Assembly: GCF_900116555.1 (NCBI RefSeq)
Contig: NZ_FPAT01000017.1
Span: 1-49,340, forward strand
DNA length: 49,340 nucleotides
Source of the DNA: Actinopolyspora lacussalsi subsp. righensis
GTDB lineage: Bacteria; Actinomycetota; Actinomycetes; Mycobacteriales; Pseudonocardiaceae
Reading direction: 5' to 3'
Position numbers and translations under genes: made by a program. Every line of letters starts with the position of its first letter. Positions within the stretch are counted from its first letter, which is position 1. Positions 1-9,744 of the stretch are shown here, piece after piece. The notes under the pieces were generated by a model. That model saw nothing but the letters and a program-made list of their open reading frames with translations. It made no database searches and was not told the origin of the DNA.

Positions 1-408
1 ACCTACGGTGGTATGGCGCGGCACGGTGGTGGCGCGTTCTCGGGTAAGGACCCGTCGAAGGTGGACCGGTCGGCGGCTTATGCGACTCGGTGGGTGGCCA
101 AGAACGCGGTGGCCGCGGGCTTGGCGAACCGGATCGAGGTGCAGACGGCGTACGCGATCGGTAAGGCGGCTCCGGTGGGGCTGTTCGTGGAGACGTTCGG
201 CACCGAGAACGTGGATCCGGTCAAGATTCAGGCCGCGATCAACGAGGTGTTCGATCTGCGTCCGGCGGCGATCATCCGGGATCTGGATCTGCTGCGGCCG
301 ATCTACGCGCCGACGGCGGCCTACGGGCACTTCGGGCGTACGGATGTGGACCTGCCCTGGGAACGCACCGAGCGGGCCGAAGCGCTCCGCTCGTTGGCTG
401 ATCGGTGA
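1..408 (+). CDS. metK: S-adenosylmethionine synthase, C-terminal part (5' end outside window)
   Basis: The reading frame is open from the first base and ends with TGA at 406-408, so only about 135 C-terminal residues are present. They include the MetK glycine-rich stretch [16 protein letters not shown], which in the family lies at the ATP/methionine site, followed by the conserved ARWVAKN-like helix (here [14 protein letters not shown]) and the C-terminal YGHFGR segment. The enzyme makes S-adenosylmethionine from methionine and ATP in the cytoplasm. The neighbouring priA, def and fmt genes agree with the usual actinobacterial metK neighbourhood. The identification is firm; the start cannot be seen. 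Confidence 0.96.
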   Translation, partial: TYGGMARHGGGAFSGKDPSKVDRSAAYATRWVAKNAVAAGLANRIEVQTAYAIGKAAPVGLFVETFGTENVDPVKIQAAINEVFDLRPAAIIRDLDLLRPIYAPTAAYGHFGRTDVDLPWERTERAEALRSLADR

Positions 409-478
409 GCGCTCGGCCCGGAACGGTGCTCTCCTCACCGACCCCGGCCGGGAGGAATTCCCGCTTGACTCGCTCCGG

Positions 479-1768
479 TCACCGGTTCAGCCGGTGAAGA
501 TCCGCGAGCAGCGCGACTTCCGAACCGCTGGGAGAAGCGGTGCTCGCGGTCCCACTCGCACCGCAGACGGCGTTGACCTGCAGCGTGCCGAGCCGTCGGT
601 CGATCGCGTGGATCAGCGGCAGGCCGTTCTCGTCGAGCCGCTGGTACTTGGTCAGGTTCAGTCCGTAGCTGAGCTGCCGCTTCCCGTCCGCACTGTGCAG
701 CGACAGTGTGGACATGCCCGGCACCGTGCCCTCGTGGCCCCACATCGCTCCGCACGCGGGCGTTTCGAACCGCATCAGCCCCAGGCCGTACCGCAGGGTC
801 GGACTGTTCGGAACCGCCACTGTCTCACGCATCTCCGCGAGTAGTGACTCGTCCAGCAGTTCACCACCCAGCAGCGCGTCGTAGAACCGGTTCAGATCGG
901 TGGGCGTCGAGATCAGTGCTCCGGCCGCACGCAGCGCCGTGGGACTGTAGACGCTGTACTCGCCACGCCGCTCCGGCTGGTGGTACAGCGCTTCGTACGC
1001 CTTGCTGTTCGGTCCCGGGATGAACGGGTTGAGGCGGGGAAAGTAGGTGTCCCGCAGCCCGAGGGGGCGAATGATTTCGCGGGTGATGTAGCGCTCCGGC
1101 GATTGTCCGGTCACCTCGCGCAGCAGTTCACCGGCGATGATGTAGTTCGTGTTGGAGTAGGCCCAGCCCTGCCCCGGCTCGTTGGTGGCGGGTTGCTCCA
1201 GTCCGGCCGTGATCAGTTCTTCCGGGCTGTGGTAGCGGAACCTGTTCCGCTCCAGATCGGCCAGCGACCCTCGGGTGAGTGAGCTGAAGACCACCGGAAA
1301 GTAGTCCGTGATACCGCTGGTGTGGTTCAGCAGCATTCGAACCGTGATCCGTTCACCCCGCTCTCCCGGGACGAGTTCGGGCAGATACCGCCCGATCGGG
1401 GCGTCCAGCTCCACTCGCCCCACCGAGACCTGCCGCAGTACTGCGGTGGCGGTGAACGTTTTCGTGACGCTGCCGACCCGATGGCCGAAACCGGCTTCCA
1501 AGGGGCGATCGGTGTGGGTGTCGGCCACTCCCGCCGCACCGGTCCAGCTCCGCCCCTTCCTACTAACCGCCGCCTGGATACCGGGCATACCGGCCTCGTG
1601 CACGGCTTCGAGGTTTTCCCCGAGTCTCGCCGAACCCGCCTCGGCGGCCTTGTGCTGCGAGCTGATCGGGGCCGTGGCCGCCACCGCGGTGACACTGCCC
1701 GGCAGTGCCACCATAGCGGCCAGCCCCACCGCGGTCAGTCCGCGTCGGAGTCCGCTTGTTCCGTTCAT
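479..1768 (-). CDS. Secreted serine hydrolase, beta-lactamase / D-Ala-D-Ala carboxypeptidase family
   Basis: This 429-residue protein begins with a signal-like segment: Arg-rich start, hydrophobic LTAVGLAAMVALPGSVTAVA, then an Ala-rich cleavage region. The class C beta-lactamase/DD-peptidase fold is shown by the nucleophile motif S-V-T-K at about residues 100-103, the Y-S-N motif at about 204-206 and an H-E-G triad at about 345-347 in place of KTG. The family hydrolyses D-Ala peptides, esters or beta-lactams outside the cell; the substrate here cannot be told. The ATG at 1768 is chosen over the one at 1780 because GAGGAG lies just upstream of it. It is convergent with metK and appears monocistronic. 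Confidence 0.88.
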   Translation of the reverse strand: MNGTSGLRRGLTAVGLAAMVALPGSVTAVAATAPISSQHKAAEAGSARLGENLEAVHEAGMPGIQAAVSRKGRSWTGAAGVADTHTDRPLEAGFGHRVGSVTKTFTATAVLRQVSVGRVELDAPIGRYLPELVPGERGERITVRMLLNHTSGITDYFPVVFSSLTRGSLADLERNRFRYHSPEELITAGLEQPATNEPGQGWAYSNTNYIIAGELLREVTGQSPERYITREIIRPLGLRDTYFPRLNPFIPGPNSKAYEALYHQPERRGEYSVYSPTALRAAGALISTPTDLNRFYDALLGGELLDESLLAEMRETVAVPNSPTLRYGLGLMRFETPACGAMWGHEGTVPGMSTLSLHSADGKRQLSYGLNLTKYQRLDENGLPLIHAIDRRLGTLQVNAVCGASGTASTASPSGSEVALLADLHRLNR

Positions 1769-1884
1769 AACGCTCCTCATCCGTGGGAGATCGTTCCCGA
1801 TTGAAACCGATCTCCCACCAGTTCCGCAGCGTTATCGCCGAATCACGTCGCGGGAATCAGGGGTTCTTGGCTTGGGGCTGCTGT

Positions 1885-2003
1885 GGCGGAACCTCGCGCA
1901 CGACTCTCGCTGCGGGTGCCCCGACATCGGGTAGCGACCTACACAACGTCGGGGCCGTCCTCACGAGAGTCGCACGCGAGAACCCGCGGCGGTGCCGATT
2001 GCG
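1885..2003 (+). repeat. Dispersed repeat family A, copy 1
   Basis: The copy starts with GGCGGAACCTC and ends near GGTGCCGATTGCG. It folds as nested stems: GACTCTCG (1902-1909) with CGAGAGTC (1964-1971), CCCCGAC (1919-1925) with GTCGGGG (1948-1954), and GTAG (1931-1934) with CTAC (1939-1942). Just downstream a CGGGG-TTCG-CCCCG hairpin follows, and near 2036-2046 there is an imperfect inverted copy of the left end. The 541-nt gap 1769-2309 contains this copy plus the family B hairpins and no credible gene. Confidence 0.8.
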
Positions 2004-2065
2004 TAAGTGGTCGGGGTTCGCCCCGCGGGGGTGGTGAGGTTCGCCACCGAGCCGAAGTGTCCCGG

Positions 2066-2157
2066 CGATTTCGTGGGAAATTGCTGGCAATTTCGTGGGA
2101 AATTGACAGAGCTGCGGCCACGCAGCCGTCGTGGACCGTCAATTTCTCGCGAAATCG
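2066..2157. repeat. Family B hairpin repeats, three units
   Basis: Three 18-nt hairpins are present. Units at 2066-2083 and 2088-2105 read C(G/A)ATTTC-GTGG-GAAATTG. The unit at 2140-2157 is in the opposite orientation and reads CGATTTC-GCGA-GAAATTG on the minus strand. Each has a 7-bp stem and 4-nt loop. They lie between the family A copy and the 3' end of trmL. Confidence 0.75.
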
Positions 2158-2309
2158 CCGCCGCCGAGACCGCCGTCGGGAAGCGACTTTGAGCGAGGCG
2201 CCGACTCACGGGCCGGCTCCGCGACCATGCTGTACACGCGACCAGTAACCCGATCGAGAGGTTTCGCCACCCGCGCCCGCGTCGGGCGTCCCGACGGAGT
2301 CCTGCTTTC

Positions 2310-2765
2310 CTAGGCGAAGCCCTGCTGCCGCCATGCTTCGTACACCGCCACGGCCGCCGAGTTGGCCAGGTTCATCGAGCGGATTCCCGGCACCATCGGG
2401 ATGCGTACCCGGCTCGTCTCGGGTTCGGACGGCAGCACCCCCTCGGGCAGACCGACCGATTCGGGGCCGAACAGCAGCACGTCGTCGGGACGGTAGTCGA
2501 TCGTCTCGTACGATCGCTCGGCCTGGACGGTGAACGCGATGATCCTCCTCGGCCGGATCGCCCGCCACGCGGATTCCAGGTCAGGATGCACTCGCAGCAC
2601 CGCCTTGTCGTGATAGTCCAACCCGGCGCGTTTCAGATCCGCGTCGGTGACCCGGAACCCCAGCGGTTCGATCAGGTGCAGTGCGCTGCCCGTGCCCGCG
2701 ACCATTCGGATCGCGTTCCCGGTGTTTCCGGGAATCTCGGGGTGGTAGAAGACGACGTGGAACAC
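2310..2765 (-). CDS. trmL: tRNA (cytidine(34)-2'-O)-methyltransferase, SPOUT family
   Basis: The 151-residue protein has the normal length for TrmL and its three SPOUT/TrmD-fold motifs: N-terminal PEIPGNTGNAIR, central LFGPESVGLP and C-terminal IPMVPGIRSMNLANSAA, which form the trefoil-knot SAM site. TrmL methylates the 2'-OH of the wobble nucleotide in certain tRNA-Leu species. The start is a GTG at 2765 preceded by an AAGGAAG-like ribosome site. The gene is divergent from priA and appears to be transcribed alone. Confidence 0.93.
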   Translation of the reverse strand: MFHVVFYHPEIPGNTGNAIRMVAGTGSALHLIEPLGFRVTDADLKRAGLDYHDKAVLRVHPDLESAWRAIRPRRIIAFTVQAERSYETIDYRPDDVLLFGPESVGLPEGVLPSEPETSRVRIPMVPGIRSMNLANSAAVAVYEAWRQQGFA

Positions 2766-3024
2766 TCGGCTTCCTTTCGGCCCGTCAGCGGGGTGAACCG
2801 TGGGAGGTGGCGCACGGACGTCGACCGAAACGTCCGAACCGGCGCGACCGTTCGCCCGTCAATACTAGAAGTGCTCCGGTGGCGGGATTCGTTCGGTGCT
2901 CGAGGTTCGGGTGTGCCGGCCCGAAACATCGCCGTGTGTGCCGAACAGCACGTGCCGAAAACCGATAGAGTGGCTTGTCGGTCGGTAGCGGCGCCCCGCG
3001 ACGGGCGCGTGTCGGGAGGTGGAC

Positions 3025-5076
3025 GTGTCGGCAACCGGGGGTGAACGCGCCCGATCCAAGGGCGGTTCCGGTTCCGGGGCCCGTGATCGGTCCACCGAGC
3101 CCGCCGTCGAACTTCCGGTCGCCCGGGTGCTCGTCGACGTGTCGCCGCATCATCTCGATCGGCCGTTCGACTACCTCGTGCCGAGTCGTTTCGACGCCGA
3201 CGCCGTGCCGGGTTGCCGGGTACGCGTGCGGTTCAACGGCCGGTTGCTGGACGGTTTCCTGTTGGAACGGGTCGCCGAGTCGGACTACGCGGGCAGGTTG
3301 GCCTGGCTGCAGCGGGTCGTCTCGTCCGAGCCGGTGCTGGTCGGGGAGCTGCTCGAACTGGTCCGCGCGGTCGCCCGGCGCTATGCGGGCACCCTGAACG
3401 ACGTGGCGCGGTTGGCCGTACCACCGCGACACGCCAGGGTGGAGAACGAAGCCGTCGCGGCCAGGCCGAGTGAGTCACCGCCGCCGCCCGACTGTGCCGC
3501 CTGGTCCCGGTACGGTCACGGCGCTGCGTTCCTTCGGGCGGTACGGGAGGGAAAACCAGCTCGTGCCGTGTGGCAATCACTGCCCGATGAGGACTGGTCG
3601 AACAGACTGGCGGAACTCGCCGCCGCGGCGGCTTCCGAACGGCGCTCGGCGATCCTGGTGGTGCCCGACCACCGCGATCTGGCTCGGCTGACGAAGTCCT
3701 GTGCCGCGTTGCTGGGTGACCGGCGCGTGGTCTCGCTGTCCTCCGGACTGGGGCAGGCCGAGCGCTACCGCCGCTGGCTGGCCGTGCGGCGCGGTGACGT
3801 GCGGATCGTGGTGGGCACCCGCGCGGCGATGTTCGCACCGGTGGTGCCCCCGTTGGGTCTGGTGGTCGTCTGGGACGACGGCGACGACCAGCATCTCTAC
3901 CCGACCGCGCCCTATCCGCACGTCCGGGACGTGTTGACCCATCGCGCCCACTCGGCAGGGGCCGCGCTGCTGATCGGCGGCTTAGCGCGCACGGCGGAGG
4001 CGGAGATGCTGGTCGAGTCGGGCTGGGCGGGCGAGATAGTAGCGGGGCGGACCGAGGTGCGTTCCGCCGCGCCCCGGGTGACCGCCATCGGCGAGGACGA
4101 CGCGCAACTCGCCAGGGACCCCACCATCCGCTCCGCGCGGCTTCCCTCGATCGCCTTCCAGGCCGCCAGGCAGGCGTTGCGGGACGGCACCCCGGTGCTG
4201 GTGCAGGTCCCGCGGCGGGGATACATGCCCGCGCTGGGCTGTGCCAGGTGCGGTGAACGAGCCACGTGCCGGAAGTGCGCCGGCCCGCTGGCGGTTCCCG
4301 TCGGGACGGGCGATACCGCGCGACCGCCCTCCTGCCGTTGGTGCGGCGCGATCGAGCACGCTTTTCGGTGTGTGAACTGCGGAACCGACCGGATGCGCGC
4401 CATCGTGATCGGTGCGGCCCGTACCGCGGAGGAGCTGGGGAAGGCTTTCGGTGGGGTGACCGTGCGGACCTCGGGTGGTAACGAGGTGCTGGATCGTGTT
4501 CCCGAGGCTCCCGCGTTGGTGGTCGCCACCCCCGGAGTCGAGCCGGTGGCGGCGGGTGGCTACGGCGCGGCGTTGCTGCTGGACGCGCGAGCCATGCTGT
4601 CCCGTCCCGAGCTGCGAGCGGGTGAACAGGCACTTCGCCGTTGGTTCGCCGCCGCGACCCTGGTACGTCCCTCGGACAGCGGCGGACGTGTGGTGGTACT
4701 GGCCGAATCCGAGCTCCCGCCGGTGCAGGCCCTGGTGCGCTGGGACCCTTCCTGGTACGCGGCACGGGAACTCGCCGGGCGCGCCGAACTCGGTTATCCG
4801 CCCGCCAAGCGGGTGGCCTCCGTGGACGGTTCTCCGGAAGCGGTCAACGAGCTGCTCGACGGTGTCGAGCTGCCCGGCAGCGGCGAGATCCTGGGACCGG
4901 TTCCGTTGGGTGAGGTCGACGCGGAGGGGGAGTCCGAACGCGAGCGGGCCCTGCTGCGGGTCGATCGGGCGCACGGCAGGCTGCTGGCCGACGCGCTGTA
5001 CGAGGCGCAGGTGAGACGAGGACGCGGGGGCAGTGGCCCCGTACGTGTGCAGTTGGATCCGCTCGAACCGATCTGA
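3025..5076 (+). CDS. priA: Primosomal protein N' (PriA), actinobacterial helicase-deficient type
   Basis: The product (about 683 residues) has the PriA N-terminal DNA-binding domain (ARVLVDVSPHHLDRPFDYLVP), a helicase-like core and the zinc-binding cysteine cluster CARCGERATCRKC...CRWCG...CVNCG. PriA restarts collapsed replication forks. The ATPase motifs are eroded: there is no GxGKT P-loop where expected, and the DEAH position reads WDDGDD. That agrees with what is known of actinobacterial PriA, which is usually called probable primosomal protein for this reason. A GGGAGG site at 3013-3018 suits the GTG at 3025 better than the GTG at 3019, which it abuts. Confidence 0.9.
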   Translation: MSATGGERARSKGGSGSGARDRSTEPAVELPVARVLVDVSPHHLDRPFDYLVPSRFDADAVPGCRVRVRFNGRLLDGFLLERVAESDYAGRLAWLQRVVSSEPVLVGELLELVRAVARRYAGTLNDVARLAVPPRHARVENEAVAARPSESPPPPDCAAWSRYGHGAAFLRAVREGKPARAVWQSLPDEDWSNRLAELAAAAASERRSAILVVPDHRDLARLTKSCAALLGDRRVVSLSSGLGQAERYRRWLAVRRGDVRIVVGTRAAMFAPVVPPLGLVVVWDDGDDQHLYPTAPYPHVRDVLTHRAHSAGAALLIGGLARTAEAEMLVESGWAGEIVAGRTEVRSAAPRVTAIGEDDAQLARDPTIRSARLPSIAFQAARQALRDGTPVLVQVPRRGYMPALGCARCGERATCRKCAGPLAVPVGTGDTARPPSCRWCGAIEHAFRCVNCGTDRMRAIVIGAARTAEELGKAFGGVTVRTSGGNEVLDRVPEAPALVVATPGVEPVAAGGYGAALLLDARAMLSRPELRAGEQALRRWFAAATLVRPSDSGGRVVVLAESELPPVQALVRWDPSWYAARELAGRAELGYPPAKRVASVDGSPEAVNELLDGVELPGSGEILGPVPLGEVDAEGESERERALLRVDRAHGRLLADALYEAQVRRGRGGSGPVRVQLDPLEPI

Positions 5077-5120
5077 CGTGGGGTTTCGGTGGTCTGGTGG
5101 TGGGCTGGATCGTGATCGCT

Positions 5121-6212
5121 TCACTCGCGTGGTTGGTAGCTCTCGGCGCGCTCGGCGTACCGCTTCGACGGTTTCCGGGAGCTGTCCGAGGGGTAGGAGA
5201 TCACGTCGGGATCACCGTCGGAGGTGTAGCGTGCGGAGGGGTTGGCCGCGAGTTTGTCCAACCACACCGTCGAGCCGAACTTCGCGGAGTCACCGCTGCC
5301 GCCCTGCGAGCGGATCCGGGGAACGTTGAGCGGGTCGAAACGCCGCGTGAACGGTGCCGGGGCGGGCCTGGCGCCGACCAGCAGCACCGCGTCGTGCTCG
5401 TACCGGACGCCTTCGGACTCACCGGAGCGGGCCAGTTCTTCCCGGTCGGGATGTACCCCGTGCGGTAACGCGATGGTGCTGACCTCCGCGTCGGGCGTCG
5501 CCTCGGTGATTCGCCGCCGCAGTCCGGCGATCTGGTGCCGCACCTCGGACGGTGACTCCGAGGAGAGCGTGGGGTGATCCAGCGTGTGGTTGCCCAACTC
5601 GAAACCGTGTTCGTGCAACCAGCGCAGGCTCTGGGCGACGTCGTTGCCGCCGAAGGGCGGAGTGGTGATGTAGAACGAGGCGGTGGCTCGGAAACCCGGG
5701 TGCTGTGCGGCCACTTCGCGCATGATGGCCACGGCGGTGTTCGCCGCGGGTTCTCCCGAGGAGTCGAGCCGGAACTGGCTGGTCGAGGCGTCGTCGAAGG
5801 TCAGCACGACCGGATGGGTGCCCGCCGGTGTGTCGATCCGGCCCGTGGCGTAGTCGGCCGTGGTGATCGGAACGTAGTTCTCCTCGGCCAGCCGCCGTAG
5901 CTCGGCCCGGAACGCTTCGGGGGTGCGGTCGTAGACGCTCTTCGGGTCGGGCGTGATCCGGTGATACATCAGGATGGGGATCTTCCCCAGCTCGTTGGCT
6001 CCCACCTCGGCGGGCGGGGGCGGCTTCGAGCTGGGCGCCGCACTCGACGACGCGGCCGGTGTGGACGCGGTGGTTTCGCCGTCCGTGCCGGACGAAGCTT
6101 GCGAGGAGTCACCGGAGGCGCAGCCGCTCGCGGCCAGCAGTCCGAGCGCGACGGTCGAGACGAGCAGCGCACGCAGTCGGTTGGACACCAGATGTCTGGA
6201 TGACAAGCCCAT
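5121..6212 (-). CDS. Polysaccharide deacetylase family lipoprotein
   Basis: The N-terminus is a lipoprotein signal (hydrophobic stretch ending LAASGC), followed by a Ser/Thr/Pro-rich linker and a NodB-type carbohydrate esterase domain. The domain shows YHRI, the metal/catalytic TFDDA motif and the zinc-binding NHTLDHP (H-x3-H) motif. Members remove acetyl groups from cell-wall or other polysaccharides outside the membrane; the substrate is unknown here. ATG 6212 was chosen because a GAGGGA site lies about 9 nt upstream and the signal peptide starts directly; an ATG at 6248 in the same frame would add 12 residues. It is convergent with priA. Confidence 0.88.
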   Translation of the reverse strand: MGLSSRHLVSNRLRALLVSTVALGLLAASGCASGDSSQASSGTDGETTASTPAASSSAAPSSKPPPPAEVGANELGKIPILMYHRITPDPKSVYDRTPEAFRAELRRLAEENYVPITTADYATGRIDTPAGTHPVVLTFDDASTSQFRLDSSGEPAANTAVAIMREVAAQHPGFRATASFYITTPPFGGNDVAQSLRWLHEHGFELGNHTLDHPTLSSESPSEVRHQIAGLRRRITEATPDAEVSTIALPHGVHPDREELARSGESEGVRYEHDAVLLVGARPAPAPFTRRFDPLNVPRIRSQGGSGDSAKFGSTVWLDKLAANPSARYTSDGDPDVISYPSDSSRKPSKRYAERAESYQPRE

Positions 6213-6397
6213 GCCGTTTAATTCCCTCGTAAGTGCCATAGATTTCACACTGTAGAGAAAGGCAGGCCGGTTTTGGTTACTCCATGCCGGTCATTGCTCG
6301 AACCGGTATTACCTGCCACCGTGAATCACGACGTTTTGCCGCGATCTGCGAGCGGCACCGCGTCGGCCTACCGTGGTGGATCAGATGAGGTGACACG

Positions 6398-8056
6398 ATG
6401 GTTGATCCGACGCCAGAAGACAGCGAAGAGACCGAGAACTCCGACGCCGGGAACCACGACGAGGATCCGCGATCCGACTCCGCCAAGGGTCGTGGCAGGC
6501 GGGCGTCCTGGATGAAGATCGCACTGAGCGTGGGCGGGCTGCTGCTCGTGGTCGGCGGTATCTGGATGGCGAACCTGCTCACCATGCAACGGCCCGAAGT
6601 GCGTGGACTGCCCGACCATCCGCTCACCCCGGCGGCGGTCGCCGACGGTGCGATCCGGGTGGAAACCGAGTCCCCGGACGAGATCAAGGCCGATGTGGAC
6701 GGAAAATCCGTCTCAGTCCGAGCGCGGGACGGTGCGGCTGTGCTGCGGCCGGGTGAGTTGACCGAGGGGCCCCACCGGTTACGGGTGGAAGTCCCTTCCG
6801 GAGCGCTGCCCTGGAGCAGGACGCTGCGCGAGAACTTCGAAGTGGACGCCACTCCTCCCGAGATCCTGGTGCCGGAGAAGTTCAGCAGTGAGTCCTTTTC
6901 GGATCCGGTTGCCGTTTCCGGTAAGGCGATTGATGCCTCTCGGGTCACTGTTGCCGGGGAACGGGTCTCACTCGACGGTTCCGGAAAATTCAGTCGCGAA
7001 CTCGGCGACGCCGCGTCGAGCGTGACCGTGAAAGCGACCGACCGGGCGGGCAACACCTCCTCGACAGAGGTCAGGATCGAGGTGGACCACCCCGGTATGC
7101 GTGCGGTGCACATGACCGGTCTGGCCTGGTCCAGCGACCAACTCCGCGAGCCGGTGCTGCGCATGGCCCGCCAGGGGCTCATCGACACCGTGGAGCTGGA
7201 CATAAAGGACGAGAGCGGGGAGATCCAGTACGACTCCGAGGTGCCGCTGGCCGAGCGGATCGGCGCCGACAAGGGGTACTTCGACGCCCGCGAGGCCATA
7301 GATCGGCTGCACGGCATGGGCGTGCGAGTGGTCGGCAGGCTGGTGGCCTTCAAAGACCCCGTCCTCGCCGAGTCCGCCTGGAAGTCCGGCAATCGCGACC
7401 GGGTGGTCCGCACCGCGGCGGGCGGCCCCTACAACGGTGGCTACGGTGATTACTCGTTCACCAATTTCGCGAATCCCGCGGTGCGCGACTACAATATCGA
7501 CATCGCCGTCGAAGCGGCACGGCTCGGATTCGACGACATTCTTTACGATTACGTGCGCAGGCCGGACGGCGATCGTGGTGGAATGCGTTTCGCCGGGTTG
7601 GAGAAAACGCCCTCGGAAAGCATCGCCGGATTCCTGCGAGAGTCCCGCCAACGGCTGCGCGAACACGATGCCTACCTCGGTGCCTCGGTGTTCGGCATTA
7701 CCGTGACCAGGCCGGAGTCGGTGGGACAGAACATTCCGAAGATCGCGGAACACGTCGATTACGTGTCCCCGATGATCTATCCATCGCACTGGGGTCCGGG
7801 TGAGTACGATGTCGCCGATCCCAACAACGAACCCTACAAAATCGTGAACCGCTCGCTGCGGGACTGGCTCGGCACCACGGAGGGAACCGGATCCCAGGTG
7901 ATTCCCTGGTTGCAGGACTTCAGCCTCGGGGTGCACTACGGTCCCGGCAAGGTGTCGGCCCAGATCGATGCCACCAAGAACAACGACATCGATTCCTTCC
8001 TGCTGTGGTCGCCGACCTGTGACTACACCGCGGCGGCCCTTTCGGCCGGTCCCTGA
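6398..8056 (+). CDS. Membrane-anchored putative glycoside hydrolase (DUF4015 type)
   Basis: The 552-residue protein has an acidic cytoplasmic N-terminus (about 1-38), one membrane segment (KIALSVGGLLLVVGGIWMA, about 40-60), an Ig-like region ending in KATDRAGNTSS, and a C-terminal TIM-barrel-like domain from about residue 235. That domain contains GLIDTVELDIKDESG, GFDDILYDYVRRP and YVSPMIYPSHWGPGEY, matching the pattern of the DUF4015 putative glycosidases. Its substrate is unknown; a role on external polysaccharide is inferred from topology and the adjacent divergent deacetylase. The start follows a GAGGTG site. Confidence 0.82.
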   Translation: MVDPTPEDSEETENSDAGNHDEDPRSDSAKGRGRRASWMKIALSVGGLLLVVGGIWMANLLTMQRPEVRGLPDHPLTPAAVADGAIRVETESPDEIKADVDGKSVSVRARDGAAVLRPGELTEGPHRLRVEVPSGALPWSRTLRENFEVDATPPEILVPEKFSSESFSDPVAVSGKAIDASRVTVAGERVSLDGSGKFSRELGDAASSVTVKATDRAGNTSSTEVRIEVDHPGMRAVHMTGLAWSSDQLREPVLRMARQGLIDTVELDIKDESGEIQYDSEVPLAERIGADKGYFDAREAIDRLHGMGVRVVGRLVAFKDPVLAESAWKSGNRDRVVRTAAGGPYNGGYGDYSFTNFANPAVRDYNIDIAVEAARLGFDDILYDYVRRPDGDRGGMRFAGLEKTPSESIAGFLRESRQRLREHDAYLGASVFGITVTRPESVGQNIPKIAEHVDYVSPMIYPSHWGPGEYDVADPNNEPYKIVNRSLRDWLGTTEGTGSQVIPWLQDFSLGVHYGPGKVSAQIDATKNNDIDSFLLWSPTCDYTAAALSAGP

Positions 8057-8227
8057 ATCGGGTTTCCGCTCGGGCTGTCCACGGCCGTCGCCGTGGCGAG
8101 GTCGTGCCCGTCCGGGCGTGCCGAGGGCCGAGCACGGCTCCGGAAGCGCCCGGACGGTTCGGTCCCGTCGAACTCGACGGGTGGTCGTTAGACTGAACCC
8201 GGCACCCCACGACCCTGGAGAGCACGT

Positions 8228-8803
8228 GTGAGCGTCCGGCCGATCCGGCTGTTCGGGGACCCCGTGCTGCGCGGTGGCTCCGCCGAGGTCGTCGACTTCG
8301 ACAGCGGGCTGCGTGCGCTCGTGCGCGATCTCTGGGACACGATGGAGAGCCACGGTGGTGCCGGGCTGGCCGCCCCGCAACTGGGCGAACCGGTTCGGGT
8401 GTTCGCCTATCACTGCGCCGGTTACGCCGGGCATCTGGTGAACCCCTCGCTGCGTCCGCTCGACGAGCAGCCGCGAGTGGGGCCCGAGGGGTGTCTGTCC
8501 GTCCCGGAGGTCGATCGGTTGTGCCCGCGGTACCGCACCGTGCTCGTTCGGGGGTGGAACATGCACGGCGAACCCGTCGAAGTCATCGGTTCGGACCTGC
8601 TGGCGCGTTGTCTGCAGCACGAGATCGATCATCTCGACGGGTTGGTCTTCCTCGATCGGCTCGACGAAAGTTCCGGCGGTCCGGCCCGACACGAACCGGC
8701 CCAGCACGATCAGGCTCGGAACGAGCGGGGAGACCGTTCGTCCGATCGCGTCCGGCCTGCGACGGAGCAGGACCCCTACTCGTCCTTCGGAGGAGCACAC
8801 TAG
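8228..8803 (+). CDS. def: Peptide deformylase
   Basis: The three deformylase motifs are present: GLAAPQLG (46-53), EGCLSVPE (87-94) with metal ligand C89, and QHEIDHLDG (130-138) with H131, E132 and H135. The enzyme removes the formyl group from nascent N-formyl-methionine. The last 40-odd residues are a hydrophilic extension beyond the usual core. A GTG start follows a GGAGAG site. Only two bases separate its stop from fmt, so the two opposing steps of N-formylation are co-transcribed. A TTAGACT sequence near 8187-8193 could be the -10 element. Confidence 0.95.
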   Translation: MSVRPIRLFGDPVLRGGSAEVVDFDSGLRALVRDLWDTMESHGGAGLAAPQLGEPVRVFAYHCAGYAGHLVNPSLRPLDEQPRVGPEGCLSVPEVDRLCPRYRTVLVRGWNMHGEPVEVIGSDLLARCLQHEIDHLDGLVFLDRLDESSGGPARHEPAQHDQARNERGDRSSDRVRPATEQDPYSSFGGAH

Positions 8804-8805
8804 AC

Positions 8806-9744
8806 ATGCGCGTGGTATTCGCGGGCACTCCAGAACCAGCCGTGCCCGCACTTCGTCGACTGCTCGACTCGCGGCACGAGGTCGTGGCGGTGGTAACCAG
8901 GCCCGACGCTCCCGCCGGACGCGGGCGCAGGCTGGTCCCCTCACCGGTGCGCGAGTGCGCCGAGCAGCACGGTATCGAGGTGCTGACACCCTCGCGGGCC
9001 TCGGATCCGGATTTCCTGCGGCGGTTGTCCGAACTGGAGCCCGACTGCTGCCCGGTGGTGGCCTACGGAGCGCTGCTGCGGCAGGAGGCACTCGACATCC
9101 CTCGGCACGGCTGGATCAACCTGCACTTCTCGCTGCTGCCCGCCTGGCGCGGCGCGGCGCCGGTGCCCGCCTCGATCAGGTACGGCGACGACGTCACCGG
9201 TGCCAGCACGTTCCGGATCGTGCCCGAGCTCGATGCCGGACCGGTGTTCGGCGTGGTCACCGAGGGGGTCGGTTCCGACGACACCGCCGGTTCGCTGCTC
9301 GACAGGTTGGCCGTGTCCGGCGCCGAGCTGCTCGTGGCGACCCTCGACGCCGTCGAGGACGGGAACGCGCACGCCGAGCCGCAACCGACCGACGGGATCA
9401 CCTACGCCCCCAAGATCACCTCAGAACAGGCCAAGGTCGATTTCGGGATGCCCGCCCAGGCCGTGGAGCGGGTGATCCGCTCGGTTACCCCCGAACCGGG
9501 TGCCTGGGCATGGCTGGCGGAGCACCGGCTCAAACTGGGACCGGTTACCGTGGTCGGGGCCGACTCCCCGGAACTGCGTGCGCTGCGACCGGGCGAGCTC
9601 CTCGTAGAGCGCAAGCGAGTGCTGGTGGGCACAGCCACCGATCCCGTCCGGCTCGGTGAGGTGCAGGCCATCGGCAAGAAGCGCATGCCCGCCACCGACT
9701 GGGCACGCGGTGTGCATATCGAACAAGGAACCGTGCTGAAGTGA
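8806..9744 (+). CDS. fmt: Methionyl-tRNA formyltransferase
   Basis: The 312-residue product begins [16 protein letters not shown], has the 10-formyl-tetrahydrofolate transferase signature [14 protein letters not shown] in the N-terminal Rossmann domain, and the C-terminal OB-like tRNA-binding domain with [11 protein letters not shown]. It formylates Met on initiator tRNA. ATG 8806 follows the def stop after two bases, and its ribosome site (GGAGGAG) lies inside the def 3' end. The stop overlaps the next gene in GTGA at 9741-9744. Confidence 0.96.
   Translation: MRVVFAGTPEPAVPALRRLLDSRHEVVAVVTRPDAPAGRGRRLVPSPVRECAEQHGIEVLTPSRASDPDFLRRLSELEPDCCPVVAYGALLRQEALDIPRHGWINLHFSLLPAWRGAAPVPASIRYGDDVTGASTFRIVPELDAGPVFGVVTEGVGSDDTAGSLLDRLAVSGAELLVATLDAVEDGNAHAEPQPTDGITYAPKITSEQAKVDFGMPAQAVERVIRSVTPEPGAWAWLAEHRLKLGPVTVVGADSPELRALRPGELLVERKRVLVGTATDPVRLGEVQAIGKKRMPATDWARGVHIEQGTVLK

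Noticed and set aside
3233-4765. 510-codon minus-strand frame inside priA
   Set aside because: Arg/Pro-rich shadow of the priA coding strand with no recognisable domain.
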